64,000 nt of DNA from a virus (IMGVR_UViG_3300024503_000015:142182-206181), one strand, 5' to 3'; counted from the stretch's first letter, positions 7,934 through 16,265 are shown. Notes: generated from the sequence alone by a model not told the origin. A program made the numbers and translations.

Positions 7934-8898
7934 TTATGATATCTCGCATTGAGTGGTTCGGCATACTGCTGTGCTTGATCTGAAATCTTTTTAAGATCAT
8001 ATAATTGACAAAACTTAAGAAGACGTATACCGACCTGGCTTACATTCTTTTCTTTGTCGATATTATCTTTAATGGTACCGAAGATTTTTTCTTTAATATC
8101 GCTAGGTTGTGCCGCTAAATCTATTAACTGTCTATTACGTTCGTAGTCATCTTTAACACGATGTTCGACTCCGTTATGGTCTACCCAACGTTGCAACATG
8201 AGATTGTTCCAAGCGAATCCCTGTGCTTCTCTGTCTTTAAATGCTTCTTGTAGTTTGTTTACACGCACCTTAGGATATGCACTAAACACGTTATCGCTAC
8301 TATCTCCACGAATACATTTTTCAAACAATAACCACTTTGGATCAGGAATTGCCTTAGGTTCTTTAGTTTTGTTATCTATAACAAGTTTACCTTTCTTGTC
8401 AAAGATACCTTCGTGTGTAATATGATGTTCTTGAACACCGTTATACTGACTCACGTTGGGCGCAATTAACTGTACAAAATCGCTGTCTGTTGAGATAATC
8501 ACGTGCTTGTCTTCTGGATGACTCTGAATCCACCCAGCAATTAAGTCATCTGCTTCTAGTTCGCCGTGCTGTAGTACAGTACAGTTAGTTTTTTCAATAA
8601 TAAATTCTTTGAACTTATCAAAACTTTCCCAGAATAGTTGATCCTCTTCTTGTTCTTTGACAGTTAATGCCGCACGAGCATCGCTACGATTGCGTTTGTA
8701 CGGTTCGTAGTAATCTTTGCGCCATGAGCGACCTTCGAGGCAGAATACTACATGGCTACCGCCAAAGTCTTGCCAGGCCTTTTTGATACTGTTTAAAGTG
8801 ATGTGAAACGCCATGCCAAGTTTAATGTCAGCATCGCCCTTAATTACGTGTCTAGCACGAAAGAATGTGTTAGCAGTATCTACTAAAATATATGTCAT
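7930..8898 (-). CDS. rnh: RNase H / 5'-3' exonuclease (T4 rnh, FEN family)
   Basis: Removes RNA primers and flaps during lagging-strand synthesis. 322 residues, close to T4 RNase H (305). The metal-binding acids of the FEN family are in place: D7 in ILVDTAN, E115/D117/D118 in LEADD, D138/D140 in STDSD, and a GDSSDN block that is part of the helix-hairpin-helix/metal region. It lies in the leftward nucleotide-metabolism unit and overlaps both neighbours by 4 bases. Confidence 0.92.
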   Translation of the reverse strand: MTYILVDTANTFFRARHVIKGDADIKLGMAFHITLNSIKKAWQDFGGSHVVFCLEGRSWRKDYYEPYKRNRSDARAALTVKEQEEDQLFWESFDKFKEFIIEKTNCTVLQHGELEADDLIAGWIQSHPEDKHVIISTDSDFVQLIAPNVSQYNGVQEHHITHEGIFDKKGKLVIDNKTKEPKAIPDPKWLLFEKCIRGDSSDNVFSAYPKVRVNKLQEAFKDREAQGFAWNNLMLQRWVDHNGVEHRVKDDYERNRQLIDLAAQPSDIKEKIFGTIKDNIDKEKNVSQVGIRLLKFCQLYDLKKISDQAQQYAEPLNARYHK

Positions 8899-9347
8899 GA
8901 AACCTCAGACTTGCCTTCGGCAATCTTTTTAACATTAATAAATCCAGCACCTCTATCTGACATATCGATGCCCTCTTCGCTGGCTACATTTTTGCATAGT
9001 TCTCTAAACCAACGATCCACAATTTCTTCATCAGGATCGCCATCAAATCCATAACCCGCTTGTTTTAATTGTACTACAAATTCATCGTTCCAGTCAATCT
9101 CGAAGAAACCATTCTTTAAGTTATCTTTATTGACATGTGTCTCCAAAACAGCGACCCAAGGTTCTCCTTTGGCTGTAGCACGGTCTTTTGGAGTCATTTT
9201 AGCCAATTCTTCTTCGCGTTTGGCTACTGCTTCTTTGGCTGTTGCTTCTTCAGCACGGGCAAGTGCTTCTGCACGTTCTTTTTCTAGACGTTCTTTTTCT
9301 GCTTCTAATTTGTCTATGCCAAATAATTTTTTAATAATTGCTTTCAT
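8895..9347 (-). CDS. coiled-coil conserved phage protein, 150 aa
   Basis: Unknown function. Residues ~10-55 form a charged Glu/Lys/Ala coiled coil; the C-terminal domain is acidic and contains EEGIDMSDRGAGFINV. Similar proteins are in my memory of cyanophage genomes. The ATG at 9347 is chosen because GGGGGAAAC precedes it; the longer frame to 9437 would run inside the upstream oxygenase gene. It overlaps that gene by 17 bases and rnh by 4. Confidence 0.8.
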   Translation of the reverse strand: MKAIIKKLFGIDKLEAEKERLEKERAEALARAEEATAKEAVAKREEELAKMTPKDRATAKGEPWVAVLETHVNKDNLKNGFFEIDWNDEFVVQLKQAGYGFDGDPDEEIVDRWFRELCKNVASEEGIDMSDRGAGFINVKKIAEGKSEVS

Positions 9348-10014
9348 GTTTCCCCCATACCCGCGATTGCGGATAAAAAAATGCGTTTTCGTTTTGCCCC
9401 ATATCCCAAATAATACTGCCCATTGTATTTCTTTCATTTAGTGGCAACGATTGAATAAAAGTATTTGTACTATAACGAACACCTTTAGTTATTGGTTTAA
9501 CTTCGTGTACCCAAAGAGGATCTGCTGGAAAAATCATAGCATCTCCTTTATTCAATTTAACTTCGTATCTGCCATTCCAAAAAGTAAATTCGCCACCTTC
9601 ATAGTCGTCATTTAATGAAATAGTACAACTGGCGTGAATCATTTCCTCCCAATCCACATGAGGATGTATCCATTCGCCGACTTCGTATTTCATAAGTCGG
9701 TGCATGTGGGAAAATCTTAAAGATTTTTTTAATGCTGTAGTGTGAAACGCTTTAAACTCTTCTAGATATGTTATCCAATCTTCGATAATTTTATTTGTAT
9801 GATTATGTACTACTAAAAAGTTTTCTGTATCAGGAATTAACTCTACTCTTTTAAAAGTAGAAGTAGTCATTTTATTAGTTACGGCGTGTATGCAACTTTC
9901 TTGAACCGCACTGGCAGAACGCAATTCGTATTCGTCAATTAACGAATTGCATTGGTCTTCTGTTAATGCGTTTCTAACAACAAAAATTAAATCGGATAAC
10001 TTTATATCTTCCAT
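9331..10014 (-). CDS. 2-oxoglutarate/Fe(II)-dependent oxygenase (prolyl-4-hydroxylase type)
   Basis: 227 residues. Iron ligands H119 and D121 (HVD), distal H170 (WVHEV), and R180 for 2-oxoglutarate binding give the full HxD...H...R set of the double-stranded beta-helix fold. Such oxygenases are frequent in marine T4-like phages; the substrate is unknown (protein, nucleic acid or small molecule). It abuts queE, so a role in a base-modification pathway is possible but unproven. Confidence 0.88.
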   Translation of the reverse strand: MEDIKLSDLIFVVRNALTEDQCNSLIDEYELRSASAVQESCIHAVTNKMTTSTFKRVELIPDTENFLVVHNHTNKIIEDWITYLEEFKAFHTTALKKSLRFSHMHRLMKYEVGEWIHPHVDWEEMIHASCTISLNDDYEGGEFTFWNGRYEVKLNKGDAMIFPADPLWVHEVKPITKGVRYSTNTFIQSLPLNERNTMGSIIWDMGQNENAFFYPQSRVWGKHESNY

Positions 10015-10878
10015 TTATGTTCCCCACTCATTTTTAAAGAGTGGAACTTGTAATCTATCGCTGTAGCGTAAACCGTTTTTCATTGCTAGTTCCGCTACAC
10101 GCCTGTTGTTAAGAGTATAGACACTTTCAACGCCACCCACGGGCATAAGATATATAGGACCGGTAAAACCATTTTCTCTATAAATGTCAGCAGTTTCAAT
10201 TGCTTCCTCCGCATCTTCTTCTGTGGCCACTACAAATTTAAGATATGTATGACCGTATTCTTCGTATTCACAAACTACGTCTGGACGAATTGCTTCGTGA
10301 CGTTCTTCACCGGAGCAACTTAATTTAGCACTAACACTAAATGTAACTTCTCGCCAAAAATCTTTATCGCTGTGATATTTCCATGTGTGCAGATATTGCT
10401 TGAACTCGTCGGTGAGTTTTTGAGTACCATTCGTTTCAAATGTAATCTCTTTTAAGTTTGTCATTTTTGGATGGTCGAGCAAGTCTGGATACGCTCGTTG
10501 CCATCCAAGCAAAGGTTCCCCTCCGGTAATGACCAAGTGTTCGTCTCGCCATTCGTTGAAGGGTAGAATCTCTGCGATCCTGTCTGCGATGGCGTCTGAA
10601 GTGAGCATTGGACTAAGATCCTTAAAGCGAGGATCCCAACTAGCATAACTATCACAGCCCGTAGATACCAAAGGAAGTTCTTCATATTTTTTATATGGGG
10701 TTCGTTCATGTTGGATTGCAATATCTTCAACTTCTGTACTTAGTTCACCTTTTGGTAATCCAAAGCCAGCACATTTAAAGTTACAACCAAATGTTCTCAA
10801 GAAAACAGACGGTACACCCATGTAACGTCCTTCGCCTTGAATACTATAAAATAATTCTGCAATTTTTAATTTGCTCAT
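10015..10878 (-). CDS. queE: 7-carboxy-7-deazaguanine synthase (QueE), radical SAM
   Basis: Converts 6-carboxy-tetrahydropterin to 7-carboxy-7-deazaguanine (CDG) with a [4Fe-4S] cluster and SAM. 287 residues, longer than many bacterial QueE. The start FYSIQGEGRYMG is the family signature, and TGGEP (118-122) is the SAM-binding motif. Cluster cysteines appear as C32 and C36, with the next candidate at C75 (STGCDSY), so the usual compact CxxxCxxC pattern is broken by an insert. It overlaps its upstream neighbour by 4 bases and shares the region with folE, a queD homologue and a TGT-like gene. Confidence 0.9.
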   Translation of the reverse strand: MSKLKIAELFYSIQGEGRYMGVPSVFLRTFGCNFKCAGFGLPKGELSTEVEDIAIQHERTPYKKYEELPLVSTGCDSYASWDPRFKDLSPMLTSDAIADRIAEILPFNEWRDEHLVITGGEPLLGWQRAYPDLLDHPKMTNLKEITFETNGTQKLTDEFKQYLHTWKYHSDKDFWREVTFSVSAKLSCSGEERHEAIRPDVVCEYEEYGHTYLKFVVATEEDAEEAIETADIYRENGFTGPIYLMPVGGVESVYTLNNRRVAELAMKNGLRYSDRLQVPLFKNEWGT

Positions 10879-11339
10879 ATACAGTCACCTTGTTCTGCCA
10901 GTTTACTGGCGCTTGATTTTTCTTTACCTGCTTGTCTAAACAGTTTAACATCTTTAATTGCAGATTTCAATGTTTCGGCATAATTCAGTGCCTGTTGTTC
11001 AGTCATAGAAATAGTTGTTTCAACGGTCACTGCACCAGTTGTCCAAAGTTGCCAAGTTACTTTCAAACGAGTCCATAGCCCATTAATTAAATCTTTAACA
11101 AACCAATCAATCTCTTGTAGATACGGACTATCAATATCGTATCTTTTTTCAACTAGTTCAGACCAATAATCAGTTTTAGCAGTTGCGTAAATGTTTACAT
11201 TAATACCAGTCTCACTAGATTCAACTTCTACATTGTGATCGTGATACTCTTGCCCGCAACCGCAGACAATTTGATAAAACTTAGTGTCGCCAAAGTCACT
11301 GCGTTTTAGAATTCCTTCTGCTGGTTGCTCTAATTTCAT
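10875..11339 (-). CDS. conserved phage protein, 154 aa
   Basis: Function unknown. It contains an N-terminal VCGCGQEYHDH segment that could bind a metal, and a C-terminal amphipathic region (MTEQQALNYAETLKSAIKDVK). I recall related proteins in T4-like cyanophages. It is embedded in the folE-to-queE run with 4-base overlaps on both sides, so it is co-translated with the deazaguanine genes, but no function follows from that. Confidence 0.75.
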   Translation of the reverse strand: MKLEQPAEGILKRSDFGDTKFYQIVCGCGQEYHDHNVEVESSETGINVNIYATAKTDYWSELVEKRYDIDSPYLQEIDWFVKDLINGLWTRLKVTWQLWTTGAVTVETTISMTEQQALNYAETLKSAIKDVKLFRQAGKEKSSASKLAEQGDCI

Positions 11340-11656
11340 TGTTTGAACATCTCTAAGTTAATAATTTTAGCAACACGCTCGCCAATATCTTCTCCGTTAG
11401 GAATCACATAAGTTTGACTTTCGTGTCTATCTTTACGGTCATCGTAGTGTCTTACATTTAAAATTTTACCACCGACGGCGGTGCTTAATTCGAAAGTGAT
11501 TCGTCCTTCACCTTCTGCACGACCGCGTTCTATTGCTTGTGCTGTTCCGATTGCCAATTTATACTCTCTTTCTTTCATAGTTGCTTCTTCGTACTTGTGT
11601 CGATTATCCCACATATCGCGGACTTTTCCATACAACCATTTATCGACAAAATTCAT
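11336..11656 (-). CDS. hypothetical protein, 106 aa
   Basis: Not recognised. Charged N-terminus (MNFVDKWLYGKVRDMWDNRHKYEE) followed by a region likely to be mixed alpha/beta. Start at 11656 chosen because its ATGA overlaps the upstream stop and GGAG lies 8 bases before it. Confidence 0.72.
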   Translation of the reverse strand: MNFVDKWLYGKVRDMWDNRHKYEEATMKEREYKLAIGTAQAIERGRAEGEGRITFELSTAVGGKILNVRHYDDRKDRHESQTYVIPNGEDIGERVAKIINLEMFKQ

Positions 11657-11868
11657 TTGCATGTCTCCAACCATTTATCAAGAATATTTACAGCATCATT
11701 GAAATCGATACCATATACTTCTGCACTGATAACATTGTCTTTGATTTGTATATCAAACGGAACAGTTCCGTTAAATCGAAAATCTTCGGGAACATCTGTC
11801 TCTACAATATACTTGTGTAGATTTTTTGCTCTATTAATTAAATTAGTCGCCATGTCTACTGAATTCAT
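11653..11868 (-). CDS. hypothetical protein, 71 aa
   Basis: Not recognised; small acidic soluble protein. It sits directly after folE with an ATGA overlap, so it is translated from the folE transcript. Confidence 0.7.
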   Translation of the reverse strand: MNSVDMATNLINRAKNLHKYIVETDVPEDFRFNGTVPFDIQIKDNVISAEVYGIDFNDAVNILDKWLETCK

Positions 11869-12563
11869 CTTGGTGCAAACTCCTGTTGTAGTTTAATGTT
11901 ATCAAAGAACTCTTTCTTTGTACCAGCATCGTCTTTGAACGCACCTTTAAGTACAGTAGTTTGAGTTAATGAACTATGTGCCATAATGCCACGATTCTCA
12001 CAGCATCCATGAACTGCCTGAATATAAACGCCAATATCACTTGCGCCAGTGGCCTTTTCAATTTCTCTGGCTATGTCGTTACACAATTCTTCCTGTAAGG
12101 TACCACGACGAGCGCACCATTGCGCGATTCGTGTGTATTTTGACAGCCCAATGAGTTTTTGGGCGGCGATGATTCCGATGTAGGCAACACCAGAAACAGG
12201 CTGATGATGATGACTACACATACTACGAAGCTCACTCCTAACCACCAACATACCCTCATAACGATCTTCGCTATCGTTAGGAAACGCTGTTGCATCTGGT
12301 GCTGGTTCATATCTTCCTGCCATTATTTCGTTAAAGTACATTTTTGCTAATCGTTTCGCTGTACCGTGCGAGTTAGGATCTGTCTCTCTGTCAATAAGAA
12401 GTTTGTCTAAAACACTTTCAAATGCCTCAGTTGCTTCTTTGATTAGTTGTTCTTTGACTAGATCAGATTCGATGTATTCGCTGATGTTATCTCCTGCCCA
12501 GAATCTTTTTCCGTCTAGGACCATCTTTTCGCGAATCGCTTGTGCTAAATTTTTTTCTGACAT
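11865..12563 (-). CDS. folE: GTP cyclohydrolase I (FolE)
   Basis: Opens GTP to dihydroneopterin triphosphate, the first step to both folate and 7-deazaguanine. 232 residues. Zinc ligands fit the family: C116 and H119 in CSHHHQPV, and C187 in VHGCCENRGI; LIGLSKYTRI is the other hallmark block. It starts its own transcript from a near-consensus promoter 38-66 bases upstream, with CGGAG before the ATG and a 6-bp hairpin in the leader. Given queE, a queD homologue and a TGT-like gene nearby, deazaguanine synthesis is the more likely use than folate. Confidence 0.95.
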   Translation of the reverse strand: MSEKNLAQAIREKMVLDGKRFWAGDNISEYIESDLVKEQLIKEATEAFESVLDKLLIDRETDPNSHGTAKRLAKMYFNEIMAGRYEPAPDATAFPNDSEDRYEGMLVVRSELRSMCSHHHQPVSGVAYIGIIAAQKLIGLSKYTRIAQWCARRGTLQEELCNDIAREIEKATGASDIGVYIQAVHGCCENRGIMAHSSLTQTTVLKGAFKDDAGTKKEFFDNIKLQQEFAPR

Positions 12564-12577
12564 TATTTCTCCGAGTT

Positions 12578-12595
12578 ATAGACGAGGATGTCTAT
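12578..12595 (-). promoter_or_regulatory. small leader hairpin of folE
   Basis: ATAGAC, 6-base loop, GTCTAT between the promoter and the SD of folE. It could be an operator or an RNA stabiliser; no known riboswitch (such as a preQ1 or pterin fold) is recognisable. Confidence 0.35.
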
Positions 12596-12600
12596 GTAAT

Positions 12601-12629
12601 ATAATATAGTTTATTTAGGTTTTTGTCAA
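12601..12629 (-). promoter_or_regulatory. sigma70-type promoter of folE
   Basis: Minus strand: TTGACA at 12629-12624, 17 bp, TATTAT at 12606-12601 (an overlapping TATATT is also possible). It directs transcription into folE and probably on through queE, the oxygenase and rnh. Confidence 0.85.
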
Positions 12630-12842
12630 CTAAGTGCGTATACTTTTCTTATCAATATGTTGTTGTTCATATCGTAATCTACGGCATTCTTCCCTGACTG
12701 TATTAGGGATATCAGGATGCCATTCTGCCATCCCGCAATCATAGATGCGAGTTTGACTACCGTAATCGGTAAAAATAAGAATAAGCACAGCCGCTATTAA
12801 AGCGACTGCGGCTGTAATCTTTCCGATAATAGTATCCGACAT
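12630..12842 (-). CDS. small membrane-anchored protein, 70 aa
   Basis: One N-terminal transmembrane helix (about 9-24), then a short domain IYDCGMAEWHPDIPNTVREECRRLR. A similar YDC...EECRRLR motif recurs in small phage proteins I remember, without known function. AAGGA SD; overlaps the upstream gene by 46 bases. It is the last gene before the folE promoter. Confidence 0.78.
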   Translation of the reverse strand: MSDTIIGKITAAVALIAAVLILIFTDYGSQTRIYDCGMAEWHPDIPNTVREECRRLRYEQQHIDKKSIRT

Positions 12843-13030
12843 AAGTCAGCATCCTTTTTTGATTTGAATGTAAATTTCATGTAGTCGTGTTGTGGATGAC
12901 TTTCGTATCTTCCGCCAGGTAGGCCAAATACTTCGAGCACCATGGCGCAAGTTTCATTCCACCAAAAACCTGATTGCCCGTCCCAATGGACGTAGATATT
13001 ATTCTGATCTTCCACTGGTGCAACTATCAT
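12797..13030 (-). CDS. hypothetical protein, 77 aa
   Basis: Not recognised. Trp/Gly-rich N-terminal half (YVHWDGQSGFWWNETC). Overlaps its neighbours on both sides by 32-46 bases. Coding status rests on codon pattern and position. Confidence 0.7.
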   Translation of the reverse strand: MIVAPVEDQNNIYVHWDGQSGFWWNETCAMVLEVFGLPGGRYESHPQHDYMKFTFKSKKDADLCRILLSERLQPQSL

Positions 13031-13199
13031 TCCAAAGTTCTTGTGCTCTGCGCTTATAGTCTTCTAATTCCCACACGGCTAATTTTTCACGAAATACTTC
13101 TTCGCTTAATCCGTGCCAGCCGATACAGTCTCCTGTAGGACTACGACCACAACCGCAAGTTCCAATTTTCTTTCCTTCTTCAGGTACTCTTACTTGCAT
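12999..13199 (-). CDS. small Cys/His protein with a CDGSH-like motif, 66 aa
   Basis: The segment TCGCGRSPTGDCIGWHGL has C-x-C, then C-x-G-x-H, resembling the CDGSH iron-sulfur signature but with one residue fewer between the second and third cysteines and no CDGSH core. It may bind an Fe-S cluster or zinc. The ATG at 13199 is preferred over an in-frame start at 13262, which lies in the HIT gene. It overlaps the HIT gene by 20 bases. Confidence 0.75.
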   Translation of the reverse strand: MQVRVPEEGKKIGTCGCGRSPTGDCIGWHGLSEEVFREKLAVWELEDYKRRAQELWNDSCTSGRSE

Positions 13200-13563
13200 T
13201 TTTATAATTTCCTTTACTTGGTATAACGTGACGAACCCCGCCACGAGGGTCTTCCATATCACCCTTGCGTCTAGGGATCATGTGTATATGAGGATACATT
13301 ACTGTTTGGCCAGCAGTCTCGCCACAGTTTTGTCCGACATTAAAAGCGTCCCAACGTTCAGATTGGACACCATCGAACCCGAACTTGTATGCTCCTTTGA
13401 AACATTCGACGATGTTGGTAAAACGTTCATAGGTTGGCACAAAAAGCAAATGTCCTTCCGTAACTGGGTAGGCATCGTTGAAGACCCAATAGTCTTTTGT
13501 TCTGTACTCGATACTAGTCCATGGTGCTCTGCGTTCATCTAGTGCCCTTTCTAAATCAGTCAT
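13180..13563 (-). CDS. HIT-family (histidine triad) nucleotide hydrolase/transferase
   Basis: 127 residues. The C-terminal block GQNCGETAGQTV, then PHIHMIPRR (H92, H94), fits the HIT fold, with the first histidine of the usual triad replaced. HIT proteins act on nucleotide phosphoramidates or dinucleoside polyphosphates. The ATGA start overlaps the stop of the phosphoribosyltransferase gene. Substrate not predictable; a link to nucleotide turnover in this block is an inference. Confidence 0.85.
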   Translation of the reverse strand: MTDLERALDERRAPWTSIEYRTKDYWVFNDAYPVTEGHLLFVPTYERFTNIVECFKGAYKFGFDGVQSERWDAFNVGQNCGETAGQTVMYPHIHMIPRRKGDMEDPRGGVRHVIPSKGNYKNASKST

Positions 13564-14111
13564 AACCAAAATTCTTCCCAAGGATAAACAAGCCAACAAT
13601 CTTCTTGTCGCTTGTCTACGGTCCAAACATGATAGTCTGGATCTTTAAACTCACTGCCGTAATTATGTGTTAATACAGCAAAACGAACATTGTCTCCCCA
13701 TACTTGATTCCATGCTTCATCGTTAGGAAAACAACCACTGGGCCAATCTTTCTTAATCCAATTAAGAGTAGATCCTTGATCGTTAATATCGTCTACAATT
13801 AAGATTTTCTTTTTAAGACGTTCTAAATGTTTGTGATCGCCCCAAATGTGCCTTTCGTCATTGGGAACAACTCCCAAGGCATCTTCGGCCATCCAAAGAT
13901 TACTTTCGCAATCGTTTTTATTATCGCGAAGGCTGACATTAAGTGTGTGCATCTTAATGCCAGTATATTGACTTAGTAAGTTAGCCGGAACAAGACCACC
14001 GCGTGTAATACCTACAATATAGTCAGGCCTCCAATTATGTTCAGACATTTGGCGAGCAATTTCTAAACATGCGCCTTCAACTTGTGACCAACTGTAGTAT
14101 ACTTTCTTCAT
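13560..14111 (-). CDS. phosphoribosyltransferase (purine PRTase type I)
   Basis: 183 residues. The PRPP-binding motif ILIVDDINDQGST (about 103-115) and the N-terminal VGITRGGLVPA loop are typical of type I PRTases of the hypoxanthine/xanthine-guanine class. It would convert a free base and PRPP into a nucleotide. The start at 14111 overlaps the upstream stop as ATGA. Its place between queE/folE and the queD/TGT genes makes salvage of a purine or deazapurine base an attractive but unproven role. Confidence 0.88.
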   Translation of the reverse strand: MKKVYYSWSQVEGACLEIARQMSEHNWRPDYIVGITRGGLVPANLLSQYTGIKMHTLNVSLRDNKNDCESNLWMAEDALGVVPNDERHIWGDHKHLERLKKKILIVDDINDQGSTLNWIKKDWPSGCFPNDEAWNQVWGDNVRFAVLTHNYGSEFKDPDYHVWTVDKRQEDCWLVYPWEEFWL

Positions 14112-14338
14112 GCAGTTAACCCATAGGCCAATGATTGACATTCTTCTTTAGTCATAAAGAAATTATAAGTTTGTGTACCAACAACTTCACCGTCTTTAAG
14201 ACTTTCTTGAACCATATCGATACTAAACAAACCTTTAGGGCTTAGTACTTCGTGTTTCTTTAATGTTAGCCTAAAACCGGCGTGTTCTTTGACAACCATT
14301 TCTTTATAAGTATCTCTAACTGATTCATGTAGTTCCAT
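14108..14338 (-). CDS. hypothetical protein, 76 aa
   Basis: Not recognised. Of three consecutive ATGs the last (14338) has GGAG at ideal spacing. Small charged protein with a LTLKKHEVLSPKGLFSIDMV middle; no motif. Confidence 0.7.
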   Translation of the reverse strand: MELHESVRDTYKEMVVKEHAGFRLTLKKHEVLSPKGLFSIDMVQESLKDGEVVGTQTYNFFMTKEECQSLAYGLTA

Positions 14339-14777
14339 CATCATCTCCTTTAATTGCGTCCCACGTTCTATATTTGGCTAATGCCTTAATATAGTCATCA
14401 TACATCTTTTTTAACTTTGGATGCTTCTTTTCTAGTTTAACATCTCGCTCGGGAATTTGCAAGACTTTTTCAATTGTGTTTAACCTTTCTTCTAGGTCAA
14501 CACCATTTAATACCATTCGACCTTTAACTTCTAACTCCGGTGGATCGTTTTTGGCAACCATCACCGGATTGGTAGTAGGATTAGCCCAAGTTACATTTGT
14601 ACCTGTAGTATAAGTTAACGGCACAGATGTAGTGCCGGCTCCGGTTGAAATCGTATATCCACTGCCAGAGCCGCCTGTGCCGTTCGATACTAAAACACTA
14701 CCTGAACCGGCACCGGAACCTGCTATGCCGCCGGCTGTATTAAGTATTACGCTTCCGTGATTGTAAGTATAGCTCAT
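14325..14777 (-). CDS. Gly/Ser-rich protein with helical C-terminal domain, 150 aa
   Basis: Residues 1-70 are low-complexity Gly/Ser/Thr (fibre- or linker-like). Residues 78-150 (PPELEVKGRMVLNGVDLEERL onwards) form a charged helical domain that I recall at the ends of small proteins in marine phage contigs. Possibly a minor virion or accessory protein; function unknown. Overlaps the cupin gene by 38 bases. Confidence 0.75.
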   Translation of the reverse strand: MSYTYNHGSVILNTAGGIAGSGAGSGSVLVSNGTGGSGSGYTISTGAGTTSVPLTYTTGTNVTWANPTTNPVMVAKNDPPELEVKGRMVLNGVDLEERLNTIEKVLQIPERDVKLEKKHPKLKKMYDDYIKALAKYRTWDAIKGDDDGTT

Positions 14778-15195
14778 TTGGTATCCATTTATTATTAACG
14801 AGAAATCCCCATTCTCTCTTTTGCGGACCTGGCATAAAAAGTGTCCAACACTCTACGTTGGGATCAATTTCAATTCTATGAAAACTGTTGGCACTACAAA
14901 TTCTAAAGTGTCCAGGCTTTCTCCATTTGGCAATTTCACAGACCTTTACTCCCTGGCTGTTAAATTGAGGAATCCATTCCCAATAGCCACCTTTTAGAAT
15001 AAGTGTGGCATAAGGCCATGGGTGATCATGCACATCATCTGGATCACCTTTATGAAACTTGTGTAAGAATACATTAAATGGAAACCATTTACGATCCTTT
15101 AAAAATAGATAATAACGTGTAAGTAACGGCTCGTCACAGGTACGATCCATAATAATACGCTTGCGACCGAGACGTTCTAACAGTTTTAATATCAT
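14740..15195 (-). CDS. cupin-fold protein
   Basis: 151 residues. HDHPWPYATLILKGGYWE, and later SFHRIE, give the His/Glu pattern of the cupin metal site; the closing REWGF...W is typical of a phage-encoded cupin family I recall. Catalytic role unknown (oxygenase, isomerase or binding protein). It overlaps the glycosyltransferase gene by 4 bases; a sugar or base substrate is only a guess from context. Confidence 0.7.
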   Translation of the reverse strand: MILKLLERLGRKRIIMDRTCDEPLLTRYYLFLKDRKWFPFNVFLHKFHKGDPDDVHDHPWPYATLILKGGYWEWIPQFNSQGVKVCEIAKWRKPGHFRICSANSFHRIEIDPNVECWTLFMPGPQKREWGFLVNNKWIPNELYLQSRKRNT

Positions 15196-16265
15196 ACAAG
15201 TCTTTCTAAGAGTCCATTTGCAGAAAAGAAATTTTCAGTTAAGTCTTGAGTTTGTTTTCTAAGTTGTGGTAAAAACTTTTCATAGTTATCCATATACTGG
15301 ATAATCTTTGCACATATTTCTGGACGGTGTGCTTTATATGCTTCGAAACTTTCAGTCCATTCACTAGGATACTTAAAAGTATCATAGCCCATTTCACTGT
15401 AACTAAGTCTATCTGGCACCATAGGAATAGCATCTACAACAGCGCCTTCATACCAACTAATCCCTAATGTCTCTTGTAAGTTTGCAGAGAACACTAATTT
15501 CGATTCGCCTAACAAGTTATGATATTCATTTTTTGTTAGTTGTTGATCCTGACAGACTACGAACTCGTACTGTGGCAAGTGTTCTTTTAAATCTCTAAAA
15601 ATTTCAACTTGCTTCTCGGGTGCGATGCGATGAGGGAAAAGAATTAAATCACGTTTTTTCATCCCTTTATATGGAGTTAATGTATCTTCCATATACTCCA
15701 TTGGCCAACCTGTGCGTACAATTTTTCCTTTATCGATATATGATGCTTTTGCAGTATCGTAATCTATGTTTAAAAGATTATGACAAAACATTTCAATATG
15801 GAATGTTGTAGCAAAGTAGTTATGATCTATAGCATGAAAGAAACTCTTTTCAGCATTTCTGACCCAAGGAGCATCGCCAATTAGACGACCTAAAAAGTCC
15901 TGTGGATCGTAACTACCGGCATGCCATAGTGCGTGAATAGTTACAGGAATCTGTAACAGTTCACTCATATACTTTAGGTTGATGATACCAGGGTGCCAAG
16001 CATCAGTAAAGATGAAGTGATCATTAGGAGCCACTGATCCGGCGCAAAACAACCTACCCATTTGCTCAACTTGAGCAGACTTGTATATATTGGTGCCACC
16101 AAAATTAAGAAAAGCACCAGGAGTAGTGGCTGAAGGAATATCCGTAGGCCCAGATAAAACTTGAACATCGTGTCCTCTCTTTCTCAGGATAGCCGGTAGG
16201 TGGGTCTTCCACTGCGCTGTATAGCGTGTTTCTACCGGCTCAAGGTCTACTAAGTAGACGGTCAT
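15192..16265 (-). CDS. GT-B fold glycosyltransferase (GT4-like)
   Basis: 357 residues. The C-terminal half carries HRIAPEKQ (about 212-219) and the E-x7-E motif (E265...E273 in ETLGISWYE), which bind the nucleotide-sugar in GT4 enzymes; the N-terminal half is the acceptor domain. Sugar and acceptor are unknown. It is not close to the T4 alpha- or beta-glucosyltransferases by eye. Its place inside the deazaguanine/oxidoreductase block suggests a decorating role on DNA base, capsid or a small molecule. Confidence 0.82.
   Translation of the reverse strand: MTVYLVDLEPVETRYTAQWKTHLPAILRKRGHDVQVLSGPTDIPSATTPGAFLNFGGTNIYKSAQVEQMGRLFCAGSVAPNDHFIFTDAWHPGIINLKYMSELLQIPVTIHALWHAGSYDPQDFLGRLIGDAPWVRNAEKSFFHAIDHNYFATTFHIEMFCHNLLNIDYDTAKASYIDKGKIVRTGWPMEYMEDTLTPYKGMKKRDLILFPHRIAPEKQVEIFRDLKEHLPQYEFVVCQDQQLTKNEYHNLLGESKLVFSANLQETLGISWYEGAVVDAIPMVPDRLSYSEMGYDTFKYPSEWTESFEAYKAHRPEICAKIIQYMDNYEKFLPQLRKQTQDLTENFFSANGLLERLV

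Noticed and set aside
12159-12350. Possible extra gene opposite folE
   Set aside because: Shadow frame of the strongly conserved folE sequence; no SD.
14740-15195. Calling the cupin gene a cysteine dioxygenase or sugar epimerase
   Set aside because: Only the metal-site pattern is clear; no residue set separates these families by eye.
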